A stretch of DNA of 12,212 nucleotides from DATBED01 sp035480695 (GTDB lineage Bacteria > Patescibacteriota > Saccharimonadia > Saccharimonadales > UBA4665). The notes under the pieces were generated by a model. It made no database searches, was not told the origin of the DNA, and worked only from the letters and a program-made list of their open reading frames with translations. Positions within the stretch are counted from its first letter, which is position 1; each line of letters starts with the position of its first letter. The translations under genes were made by a program, and so were the position numbers. Of this stretch, positions 1-5,643 are shown in pieces. The DNA lies in the NCBI GenBank assembly GCA_035480695.1, contig DATIHM010000014.1, positions 1 to 12,212 of the forward strand, given 5' to 3'.

Positions 1-84
1 GCCGGCAAGGTGCGCACCGAAGGCAAGAGCTACGTCATGCAACCCGACGACGTGGTCGAATTCAAGTTCAACGTCTCTAAGTGA
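1..84 (+). CDS. ychF: YchF-type redox-regulated ATPase (Obg family), C-terminal end only
   Basis: Only the last 27 codons and the TGA stop (82-84) are inside the window. The peptide begins AGKVRTEGKSYVMQPDDVV and ends FNVSK. It closely resembles the end of YchF proteins, where E. coli has EAGK-R-EGKDYIV-DGDV-F-FNV. This is the TGS-like C-terminal domain of the universally conserved YchF/OLA1 ATPase, a cytoplasmic P-loop protein that prefers ATP and associates with ribosomes. The nucleotide-binding domain lies upstream of the window and cannot be checked. The gene is convergent with the next one and the two stop codons touch with no base between them. Identification rests on a short but characteristic tail. 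Confidence 0.8.
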   Translation, partial: AGKVRTEGKSYVMQPDDVVEFKFNVSK

Positions 85-1113
85 TTAGCCGGCCGGGCGA
101 GGCTGGGGCTTCGGCGGCGCGGGCGCCCGATAAACCGGTAGTGAAGGCTTTGGGAGGCCGAATTTACGGTTCCTCAAGGCCAACGGCAGCTTAGAAATCG
201 CGATTTTGATGGGGTTCACTTCTAGTCCGGTAGTCTGGTCGCCGCCAAACCCGCCTGAACCTTGTCCTCCAGGATTCGAGGGCGGCCGCTTGCCGAATAC
301 TTCTTGCATACCTTCAGAGTAAATCTCCGTCAGCTGGTTGTTACCTGGCATACCGGCAGGCTGAGTGGCGGCAGATTCCTCCCAGGGGTGAGCCTGGGGC
401 GGAGACGCGGCTTGGACTGCATCCGTAGCATCGCTCGCCGGCGGATTGGCGGCCGGTATCTGCGGCACGGCCAAATCCCTACCCGTTGCCTCGCGGTATT
501 TATCAAGCAAGCCGCGGGCATACAAGAAGTTCGACAGCTCATCCGGCGGGCGCAAGGGCTCGGGCATAGTCGGTACCTTGCTCAAGGCGCCCGTCTGCGC
601 TTTTGCTAGTTCCTCGTGCAGCTTTTGCTGCTGCTTATATTGCGCCACCAAGTAAGCCTGCAGCTGCTCGTTAATCCGCTCGAGGTGCTGGCTCTGGTCT
701 TCGACCGTCGAAGATTGCTTCTTCTTGGTTTCGGCCATGCAGTGCTGCACGTGGCCGATCAACTTCCGTAGCCGATCCTTGTTATAGCTTCGGAAAACAA
801 GGGTCTTGTTACCTGTCGCGATAGTTATGTAGGCACCTACCAGACGGTGGTTGTAATCGATTTCGTTAATCATATCGAAGCGCAGATCTTCGACCGTCAG
901 AAAGCTCATCAGCTTTTTATCGACCAGAAGGACGCGTATATCTGTCGCCAGCAGGAGCGCGAATCCACCCTCGTATATCCCGTTCACAGCTTCATAAATC
1001 TTTTCGTCTGGAAGGATTATGTGAGGTAGCTGGTTGACCTCTGCTTTGCCCCAACCTGTGATTTTGAAATCTATGTCTTTCAGTTGTTTTTCGATATATT
1101 CTTTGCTTACCAT
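85..1113 (-). CDS. Bacterial PH-like domain protein with coiled coil and proline-rich tail, function unknown
   Basis: A 342-residue protein counted from the ATG at 1113. Residues about 35-125 look like a bacterial pleckstrin-homology-like domain of the YokE/bPH type: alternating beta strands, a DEKIYEAVNGIYEGG segment, then ATDIRVLLVDKK and a closing helix. Residues about 137-175 are Gln/Glu/Lys-rich and look coiled-coil. The rest is low-complexity and Pro/Gly-rich and ends in repeated Pro-Lys-Pro. No signal peptide or membrane segment is evident, so it is probably cytoplasmic. The frame stays open upstream to a GTG at 1182, but that start has no ribosome binding site. The ATG at 1113 has AGAGGGAG six bases upstream, so I chose it. 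The gene is divergent from the Crp-like regulator. Function is not known to me. Confidence 0.7.
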   Translation of the reverse strand: MVSKEYIEKQLKDIDFKITGWGKAEVNQLPHIILPDEKIYEAVNGIYEGGFALLLATDIRVLLVDKKLMSFLTVEDLRFDMINEIDYNHRLVGAYITIATGNKTLVFRSYNKDRLRKLIGHVQHCMAETKKKQSSTVEDQSQHLERINEQLQAYLVAQYKQQQKLHEELAKAQTGALSKVPTMPEPLRPPDELSNFLYARGLLDKYREATGRDLAVPQIPAANPPASDATDAVQAASPPQAHPWEESAATQPAGMPGNNQLTEIYSEGMQEVFGKRPPSNPGGQGSGGFGGDQTTGLEVNPIKIAISKLPLALRNRKFGLPKPSLPVYRAPAPPKPQPRPAG

Positions 1114-1119
1114 AAGGTG

Positions 1120-1127
1120 CTCCCTCT
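1120..1127 (-). promoter_or_regulatory. Ribosome binding site that decides the start of the PH-like protein gene
   Basis: On the minus strand this reads AGAGGGAG, six bases before the ATG at 1113. The longer alternative start, GTG at 1182, has nothing similar in front of it. The same motif type (AAGGGAG, AAGGAG) precedes rpsR, rpsF, ssb and rnj in this window, so this genome clearly uses Shine-Dalgarno sites. Confidence 0.65.
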
Positions 1128-1177
1128 TGCTCCAGATTTCATAATAGACCTGTCCAGCTTGGGATTTGGTGAAAATA

Positions 1178-1194
1178 CTCACTAAGTAAGTGAG
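1178..1194. promoter_or_regulatory. Inverted repeat CTCACT-N5-AGTGAG, candidate operator
   Basis: Perfect six-base arms CTCACT (1178-1183) and AGTGAG (1189-1194) are separated by AAGTA. The repeat lies between the PH-like gene and the divergent Crp/Fnr-type regulator. It overlaps the likely minus-strand -10 region (1185-1190), whose possible -35 is TTGACT at 1208-1213 with a 17-base spacer. A dimeric Crp-family protein would need such a dyad, and autoregulators often bind in their own divergent region. The half-site order (TCACT inward, AGTGA outward) is inverted relative to the E. coli CRP consensus TGTGA-N6-TCACA, so binding by the neighbour is only inferred. Confidence 0.35.
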
Positions 1195-1232
1195 ATTTTC
1201 ATCACATAGTCAAACTTTAACGGGGGTGCAAT

Positions 1233-1262
1233 TTGACATCGGGCGGCATACGGAATCATAAT
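1233..1262 (+). promoter_or_regulatory. Promoter of the Crp/Fnr-type regulator, predicted leaderless
   Basis: The -35 is a perfect TTGACA (1233-1238), followed by an 18-base spacer and the -10 CATAAT (1257-1262, five of six matches). Six bases separate the -10 from the ATG at 1269, which places the expected transcription start on the A of that start codon. There is no Shine-Dalgarno sequence in front of 1269 or of the next ATG at 1281. A TTG at 1233 is in frame with the gene but is the -35 box itself, so it cannot be the translation start. Confidence 0.7.
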
Positions 1263-1268
1263 ATAGTC

Positions 1269-1922
1269 ATGCTCGCCACCATGAAGCAAACGGCCGAGTT
1301 CGTGGAATTTTTCCGGCTTCACGGTGTTAAACAAAATTACCAAAAGGGAGACCTGATTATCCGGGCCGAGGAATCACCGCCCGGGGTCTTTTACGTCTAT
1401 AAAGGCCTTGTCAAAGCTTTCGACATTACCAAGTATAACGAAGAGAACCTGCTGATTATCCGCAAGCAGGACGAGATTTTCCCCCTGATTTGGGCGGTGA
1501 CCGGCAGCGAGCACGATGTCACTTACCAGGCGCTGGCGCCGACCACGACCCTGCAGGTCAGCCGCAAGGCCTTCCAGGAGTTCATCAAGAATAACACCGA
1601 CGCGCTGGCGCCTTTGCTAGACATGACGATGGAGATGTACCGCCTGCACGGCGACCGCATCTTTAACCTGGAGTACCGGACCGTCCGCGAACGCATCATC
1701 TCGTTCTTGTTGACGATGAGTGAGCGGTTCGGCAAGAATACTGCCGAGGGCATATTGATTGAGGTACCGCTGCGCCACCAGGACATCGCCAGCTCCATCA
1801 ATGCGACGCGCGAAACGACCAGCCGCGAGCTGTCGGCCCTGGAGCGTAAGGGCCTGCTGGTGAACAAGCCGTCGTCAATCCTGCTCAAAGACGTTGAGGC
1901 GCTGAGCGCCCATCTAACCTAG
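1269..1922 (+). CDS. Crp/Fnr-family transcriptional regulator
   Basis: A 217-residue protein with the standard two-domain Crp/Fnr layout. Residues about 15-120 form a cNMP-binding-like beta roll (YQKGDLIIRAEESPPGVFYV, then KGLVKAF). A long dimerisation helix spans about 115-150, and a winged helix-turn-helix spans about 160-205 with the typical RHQDIASSINATRETTSRE recognition region. The cAMP-contact signature of CRP and the FNR cysteine cluster are both absent, so the ligand is unknown. The start was set at ATG 1269 because the promoter geometry puts the transcript 5' end there; ATG 1281 (MKQTAEF) is the alternative. The gene is divergent from the PH-like gene, which it may control. Its stop codon abuts that of the convergent phosphoribosyltransferase gene. 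Confidence 0.85.
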   Translation: MLATMKQTAEFVEFFRLHGVKQNYQKGDLIIRAEESPPGVFYVYKGLVKAFDITKYNEENLLIIRKQDEIFPLIWAVTGSEHDVTYQALAPTTTLQVSRKAFQEFIKNNTDALAPLLDMTMEMYRLHGDRIFNLEYRTVRERIISFLLTMSERFGKNTAEGILIEVPLRHQDIASSINATRETTSRELSALERKGLLVNKPSSILLKDVEALSAHLT

Positions 1923-2579
1923 CTATTTCCAGTTCGAGCTGATTTCCTGGATGGTTTTGACGACCGTGTCGTGCTCTGGTATATCCTTTTTCTCGTAGTA
2001 GTGGTCGGTGTCGATGTAGTCTTGAATGACGTCTAGACAATACAGGTCGTCGGCCACGATGTGCATCCTGTCAACCGCCGGCACGCTCGCGAACGGTACA
2101 GCGATGATGAACTTGGCTAAGGAAATCGGCTTGAGGAATTCGAACGCCAGGTCAACCAAGAAGCCGGTTTTCAGGCCGTCGGCCACGACGATGATGTTGT
2201 GGCCTTCGAGTTGCGTGCGGTCGGCCATGCCGCCCTGCCCGAGCAGCCGGTTCATGTCGTGCATGCGCTCCATCTTTTCTTGCTCGACCAGGCCATGGTA
2301 TTCGCCCAGCATTTCGTCGATTTCCCCCCGGGAATAGTGCTCGTTATAAGCCATGCTTCCGGTCAGCGTGATGCCGGCCAGCGCCTCCGGTTCGCGCGGC
2401 AGGTCGATTTGGGCACTGACTAACAGCGTCAACAGGCAGTGCAGTTGCTGGGCGATCTGGGCACCGACCATTATGCCACCATCGTTAAGCGCCAGGACGG
2501 TACACTTTTTTCCCTGGTACTTTTCAGCCAGCTGACTGGCCAGCATGCGGCCAGCCTGCATCCTCGATGCGAAATACAT
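1923..2579 (-). CDS. Predicted phosphoribosyltransferase of the COG1926 type, PRPP loop degenerate
   Basis: A 218-residue cytoplasmic protein. The N-terminus FASRMQAGRMLASQL followed by VLALNDGGIMVGAQIAQQL follows the pattern of COG1926 phosphoribosyltransferases (F-DR--AG--LA--L, then VLALPRGG-PVA--IA--L). Residues 129-139, IIVVADGLKTG, occupy the PRPP-binding loop, normally V-VDDG-ATG. Ala133 replaces the first of the two acidic residues, and LPRGG has become LNDGG, so normal catalysis is doubtful. The substrate is unknown. It is the last gene of the rpsF operon, 21 bases after tlyA. No clear ribosome binding site precedes the ATG, so translation may depend on coupling. The stop codons of this and the convergent Crp-like gene form the palindrome TAGCTA. 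Confidence 0.75.
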   Translation of the reverse strand: MYFASRMQAGRMLASQLAEKYQGKKCTVLALNDGGIMVGAQIAQQLHCLLTLLVSAQIDLPREPEALAGITLTGSMAYNEHYSRGEIDEMLGEYHGLVEQEKMERMHDMNRLLGQGGMADRTQLEGHNIIVVADGLKTGFLVDLAFEFLKPISLAKFIIAVPFASVPAVDRMHIVADDLYCLDVIQDYIDTDHYYEKKDIPEHDTVVKTIQEISSNWK

Positions 2580-2600
2580 GCTAGCAGTTTAGCATCTGGC

Positions 2601-3317
2601 TTATGCTTTGCGTAAGAGGTAGAAGCGCTCTTGGTTGCCTTGGGCGCCACTGACCGCTGAGTCGGCCTTGTCGATGATAATGAAGTGCTGCTTGGCCCAG
2701 TTTTCGAAATCTTTGAGGATTTCACGGCGGATCTTATCGTTCTTGATTACGCCCTTGTGTTTCAGACTGCTTTGGCCGGCTTCGAACTGTGGCTTGACCA
2801 TGGCCGCGATGCGCGTTTGGTGGCCGCACAGCTTCGCCACGGCCGGCAAGATTGCGCGCAGCGAAACAAACGAAACGTCGGCCACCACCAGGTCTATCTC
2901 TTCGTCTGTTTTAAAGTCCCTTATGTCAGTTTTCTCGTGCAGCTCTATGCGGTCGTCGTTCCTGAGGCTGGGGTGCAATTGGTCGCTGCCGACGTCGACC
3001 GCGATAACCTTGGCTGCACCATGACGCAGCGCGTAATCGGTGAATCCGCCCGTGCTGCTGCCGACATCTAGGACTGTCTTGCCGCTAAAATTAAGCCCGA
3101 GCATCTCCGCTACGGATGCCAGCTTCAGGGCCGCCCGGCTTACATACAGCTCTTTTGCCACTAGCTCGATGGAGTCCGCTTTGTCCACTAGCAACCCTGG
3201 CTTTTGAGCTGTGTCGCCGTTGACCTTCACTTGGCCGAGCTTTATGAAGCTTTCGGCCTGGCTACGCGTCGGAACCACGCCACGCTGGACCATCGCCTGG
3301 TCAAGCCGCTGCTTCAT
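2601..3317 (-). CDS. tlyA: TlyA-family rRNA 2'-O-methyltransferase (hemolysin A family)
   Basis: A 238-residue protein. Residues about 1-60 are an S4 RNA-binding domain (RLDQAMVQRGVVPTRSQAE, then GQVKVNG). Residues about 78-236 are an FtsJ/RrmJ-type Rossmann methyltransferase. The SAM-binding motif VLDVGSSTGGF is clear, as are VADVSFVSL, MVKPQFE and the C-terminal QERFYLL. The expected K-D-K-E catalytic residues can be placed in SRAALKL, VADVS, MVKPQ and NQERF. Characterised TlyA enzymes methylate ribose 2'-OH groups in 16S and/or 23S rRNA using S-adenosylmethionine; the specificity here is not predictable. The ATG at 3317 overlaps the end of the 2H phosphoesterase gene by 17 bases. A TTG two codons upstream is also possible. 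Confidence 0.9.
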   Translation of the reverse strand: MKQRLDQAMVQRGVVPTRSQAESFIKLGQVKVNGDTAQKPGLLVDKADSIELVAKELYVSRAALKLASVAEMLGLNFSGKTVLDVGSSTGGFTDYALRHGAAKVIAVDVGSDQLHPSLRNDDRIELHEKTDIRDFKTDEEIDLVVADVSFVSLRAILPAVAKLCGHQTRIAAMVKPQFEAGQSSLKHKGVIKNDKIRREILKDFENWAKQHFIIIDKADSAVSGAQGNQERFYLLRKA

Positions 3318-3777
3318 CGCCAAGGCCTATCTTAGCCACGACTTTTTTGTGGCCGCCTTTCTGTTCAACTATGAAAAGTGCCTCACAGATAAACGTATCG
3401 CCCCTGTAGAGGCGGTCATCTTTCTGGGCCGTGACATGAGGCCGGTAGTCACGCGGCTTCTTAGTGGTTTCGTCCACCAGCCAGGCATCGTGGGCCTTCA
3501 GAATATCCCTGACCTGCTCTTCGATTTCTGTGAAATGGGTCGGGCAGCCGACGAGGTTAACGGTTTTGCTGTGGCCCATTTCAGTTTCATCGCCTATGAC
3601 AACATGAAAAGGCGTCCTGATTTCCAGCTTGTCATGGATTTCCGTCGCCAAAGCTCCGGATCTGTCCTTAATCCGAAACCAAGGAACCACGGTTACGTGC
3701 AGAGGCCAGTCCTTAAATTCGGCACCTTCATCCGGGCTTTCAACAAAGGCACAGACTAGTCGGTCGCCTGGTTTCAC
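3301..3777 (-). CDS. 2H phosphoesterase superfamily protein (2'-5' RNA ligase/cyclic phosphodiesterase-like)
   Basis: A 158-residue cytoplasmic protein with two HxT motifs, HVT at residues 27-29 (PLHVTVVPW) and HVT at 114-116 (YRPHVTAQ). These are the paired catalytic signatures of the 2H phosphoesterases, which include LigT/ThpR and cyclic phosphodiesterases acting on 2',3'-cyclic phosphates or 2'-5' bonds in RNA. The length is a little below the usual 170-200 residues. The start is GTG at 3777, preceded by GAGGGG six bases upstream, with only two bases separating it from the efp stop. It sits among translation and rRNA-modification genes, which fits an RNA substrate, but this is inference. 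Confidence 0.75.
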   Translation of the reverse strand: MKPGDRLVCAFVESPDEGAEFKDWPLHVTVVPWFRIKDRSGALATEIHDKLEIRTPFHVVIGDETEMGHSKTVNLVGCPTHFTEIEEQVRDILKAHDAWLVDETTKKPRDYRPHVTAQKDDRLYRGDTFICEALFIVEQKGGHKKVVAKIGLGDEAAA

Positions 3778-3779
3778 GA

Positions 3780-4346
3780 CTAGCCCCTCACGCGTTCGCG
3801 GTAGGCTCCTGTAGAGGTGTCCACCGAGATTATGTCGCCCTGCTTTATAAAAGCCGGGACCTTGATAATCATGCCTGTTTCAAGTGTGGCATCTTTGGTA
3901 ATTGACGAGCTGGTGTCGCCCTTGACGGCATTTTCGGTGTAAGTTACCTCAAGAGGAACGTTTTTGGGCAGCTCCACGTTGATTGGCCTATCGCCGAAGA
4001 ACTGGAGCTGTACACAGTCGCCTTCTTTGATGTAGCCGGCGCAATCACCGACCAAATCAGCTGGAATTTCAAACTGCTCGAAGCTGCTCTCGTTCATGAA
4101 ATAGAACGTGCCACCGTCGTTGTACAGGTATTGCACGGCCTGGTTTGTCACGTCGGCTGAGTCAAGCTGTTCATTGCCTTTGAACGTTTTCTCGAGGACC
4201 TTGCCGTCAACCAGACTCTTGATGCGGACGTTAACGATTGAGCCGCCGCGCCCCATTACTTTCTGCTTGTATTCGACAACGCGGAAAGGCTCGCCTTCCC
4301 ACTGGAAAAGCGTGCCCTTCCTAAGTTCCGTAATGCTGAGTGCCAT
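3780..4346 (-). CDS. efp: Elongation factor P
   Basis: A 188-residue protein of normal EF-P length with all three domains: the N-terminal KOW-like domain (residues 1-65, ITELRKGTLFQWEGEPFRVVEY), the central OB domain (about 66-128, QYLYNDGGTFYFMNESSFEQ) and the C-terminal OB domain (about 130-187, ending in DTSTGAYRERV). EF-P binds the ribosome next to the P-site tRNA and relieves stalling at consecutive prolines. The loop that reaches the peptidyl-transferase centre reads MGRGGS, so the tip residue is Arg33 where E. coli has the modified Lys34. Start and rpsR stop overlap as TAATG, predicting translational coupling. No modification enzyme gene is in the window. Confidence 0.95.
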   Translation of the reverse strand: MALSITELRKGTLFQWEGEPFRVVEYKQKVMGRGGSIVNVRIKSLVDGKVLEKTFKGNEQLDSADVTNQAVQYLYNDGGTFYFMNESSFEQFEIPADLVGDCAGYIKEGDCVQLQFFGDRPINVELPKNVPLEVTYTENAVKGDTSSSITKDATLETGMIIKVPAFIKQGDIISVDTSTGAYRERVRG

Positions 4347-4546
4347 TATTTTGCCACGAACGGCAGCAGTGCCAAGTGGCGGGCACGCTTGATAGCGGTC
4401 GCCAGATGGCGCTGCTGGCTCTCAGTTAAACCGGTCTTTTTGCGGGTTTCGATTTGGCCGTAGATGTTAACGTAACGTTGCAAGGTCTTGAAATCCTTGT
4501 GGTCGAAATACGCTACGTCCGTACGGTGCTTAAAAATCTTTGCCAT
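4346..4546 (-). CDS. rpsR: 30S ribosomal protein S18
   Basis: A 66-residue protein, short for S18 but complete in the conserved core: YFDHKDFKTLQRYVNIYGQI, then RKKTGLTESQQRHLATAIKRARHLALLPFV. S18 binds the platform of the 30S subunit as a heterodimer with S6, whose gene heads the same operon. The ATG has AAGGGAG six bases upstream. The usual next gene, rplI (L9), is absent here and efp follows instead with a one-base overlap. Confidence 0.97.
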   Translation of the reverse strand: MAKIFKHRTDVAYFDHKDFKTLQRYVNIYGQIETRKKTGLTESQQRHLATAIKRARHLALLPFVAK

Positions 4547-4569
4547 TAGTTACTCCCTTGTTAATTTAA

Positions 4570-5070
4570 CTAGAATGGGATGTCGTCGAGGTTAATCGGC
4601 TCATCGCCGATGTCCTCGATGACGACATCGTCTTTCTTAGCTTTCTTGGTCGGTTTGGGTTTGTCAGCTGGAACTGCCGAGGCGGCCGATGAGGAATCAT
4701 CGCCGCCACTGAAACTGCCACTGCCGCCATCGCCACCACCACGGCTATCCAGGAATGTAACATCGTTGGCCAATACTTCTACCTTGCTGCGCTTGGCGCC
4801 GTCTTGCTCCCATGAGCGGGACTGCAGTCGACCCTGTACCAGGCAGCGGCGGCCTTTGCTCAGGTATTGTGCCACGCGCTCGGCCAACGGCCCCTAGCAG
4901 ACGCAGTCGATGTAATCGGTAGCTTCCTGCCATTCACCGCTGGAATCCTTGTAAGCGCGGTTCAGCGCCAAGCTGAAGCTGGTTACACTCTGACCAGTCG
5001 GTGTCTGACGCAATTCGGGATCGCGTGTCAGGTTGCCCATTAATGTTACTTGGTTAAGACTTCGTGCCAT
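4570..5070 (-). pseudogene. ssb: Single-stranded DNA-binding protein, frame interrupted by an in-frame TAG
   Basis: Read through one stop, this is a full-length 166-codon SSB. It starts MARSLNQVTLMGNLTRDPEL at the ATG at 5070, behind an AAGGAGG site. The OB fold follows (SFSLALNRAY, YIDCVC, then GPLAERVAQYLSKGRRCLVQGRL), then a Gly/Ser-rich linker. It ends with the acidic tip DDIPF that recruits repair and replication proteins. Codon 59 (4894-4896) is TAG where close relatives would have Trp and E. coli SSB has its Phe60 ssDNA contact. Everything after it is intact and in frame, so the lesion is recent, a base error, or tolerated. A TTG at 4887 could restart translation but would lack half the OB fold. 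It lies between rpsF and rpsR. Confidence 0.85.
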
Positions 5071-5086
5071 GATGGCTCCTCCTTAT

Positions 5087-5100
5087 AAGACATATGTCTT
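5087..5100. promoter_or_regulatory. Perfect 14-bp palindrome in the ssb leader
   Basis: AAGACATATGTCTT is a perfect loopless dyad in the 93-base gap between rpsF and ssb. It ends five bases before the ssb Shine-Dalgarno (AAGGAGG). A loopless palindrome of this length suits binding by a dimeric protein better than an RNA hairpin. No partner is known, and it could be chance. Confidence 0.3.
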
Positions 5101-5163
5101 GCTTAGTTAGTGCTCCTACCTTAACGCCGCCCAAAAACCGACGTCAAGTAAATTAACAGTTAT

Positions 5164-5547
5164 TTAAGATTCGTCACTGTCTTCTTCGCTCTCACCACTG
5201 TCGCCGCGCTTGGCGGCCTGCTCAGCCAACTCTTTACGCTTAGCTTCGGCCTTGGCGATTGCCTTGAGGTCCGGCTTCGTGATGAGGAAGCGGATGACTT
5301 CAGTGGCGATGTTCAGCTGGCTCTCGACTTTGGCGACAGCAGCCGGAGGCAATTCCATGCTGTAAAACACATACACGGCGTGCTCGTTGCCGGCGATGTC
5401 GTACGCCAGCTTGCGCTTGCCCCAGTTGTCGGTGGCTGTAATCTTGCCGCCATTGTCGGCGACGATTTTCTTGACGCGGTCTTCGGCCTTGGTCAGGTCG
5501 ACTTCCAGGTCAGGATGGTACAGCACGGCAATTTCGTACTGGTTCAC
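5164..5547 (-). CDS. rpsF: 30S ribosomal protein S6
   Basis: A 127-residue protein with the S6 ferredoxin-like fold: YEIAVLYHPDLE, DNWGKRKLAYDIAGNEHAVYVFYSMELPP and IRFLITKP. The tail from about residue 105 is highly charged, first Lys/Glu-rich and then Glu/Asp/Ser-rich. S6 pairs with S18 on the 30S platform. The start is GTG at 5547 with AAGGAAGGAG five bases upstream. It is the first gene of the operon, behind a consensus promoter and a leader hairpin that could serve feedback control by S6:S18. Confidence 0.96.
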   Translation of the reverse strand: MNQYEIAVLYHPDLEVDLTKAEDRVKKIVADNGGKITATDNWGKRKLAYDIAGNEHAVYVFYSMELPPAAVAKVESQLNIATEVIRFLITKPDLKAIAKAEAKRKELAEQAAKRGDSGESEEDSDES

Positions 5548-5570
5548 TGATGCTCCTTCCTTCGGTTAAA

Positions 5571-5595
5571 GCCCGCGTGCACTAGAGCCACGGGC
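5571..5595 (-). promoter_or_regulatory. rpsF leader hairpin, candidate ribosomal-protein autoregulatory RNA
   Basis: In the predicted 5' leader of rpsF, GCCCGTG and CGCGGGC can pair as a seven-base-pair stem (one G-U pair) around an 11-base loop. An ACCGAAG stretch follows, and a GGAC lies near the predicted transcript 5' end. rpsF leaders in many bacteria carry an S6:S18-binding RNA with conserved CCG and GGAC elements. The ingredients are present, but I could not fold it confidently to that consensus. Confidence 0.35.
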
Positions 5596-5614
5596 AGAAG
5601 TTGATAGTCCTACG

Positions 5615-5643
5615 ATTATACCTTAGAGACCTCTGTTAGTCAA
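5615..5643 (-). promoter_or_regulatory. Promoter of the rpsF-ssb-rpsR-efp operon
   Basis: On the minus strand TTGACT (5638-5643), a 17-base spacer and TATAAT (5615-5620) form a near-perfect sigma70 promoter. Transcription should start near 5608, giving a leader of about 61 bases. The -35 box directly touches the gpsA stop codon. No terminator is visible between gpsA and this promoter, so some readthrough from ftsK-gpsA is likely. Confidence 0.8.

Noticed and set aside
1233..1268. TTG start at 1233 for the Crp-like protein
   Set aside because: The TTG is the first base triplet of the -35 box TTGACA, upstream of the predicted transcription start.
4570..4887. Separate short gene starting at TTG 4887
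   Set aside because: It is the C-terminal two thirds of SSB downstream of the internal TAG. The upstream part is in the same frame, so one interrupted gene is the better reading.
4894..4896. TAG reassigned to an amino acid in this genome
   Set aside because: The PH-like gene's neighbour Crp, the phosphoribosyltransferase, efp, ssb, gpsA, ftsK and rnj all end in TAG at natural C-termini.
5056..5096. Mini-frame starting at the ATG inside the 14-bp palindrome
   Set aside because: It overlaps the ssb start out of frame, is about 15 codons long and lacks its own ribosome binding site.
5119..5147. Internal ssb promoter TTGACG-N17-TTAAGG on the minus strand
   Set aside because: The -10 matches only two of six consensus bases; readthrough from the rpsF promoter explains expression.
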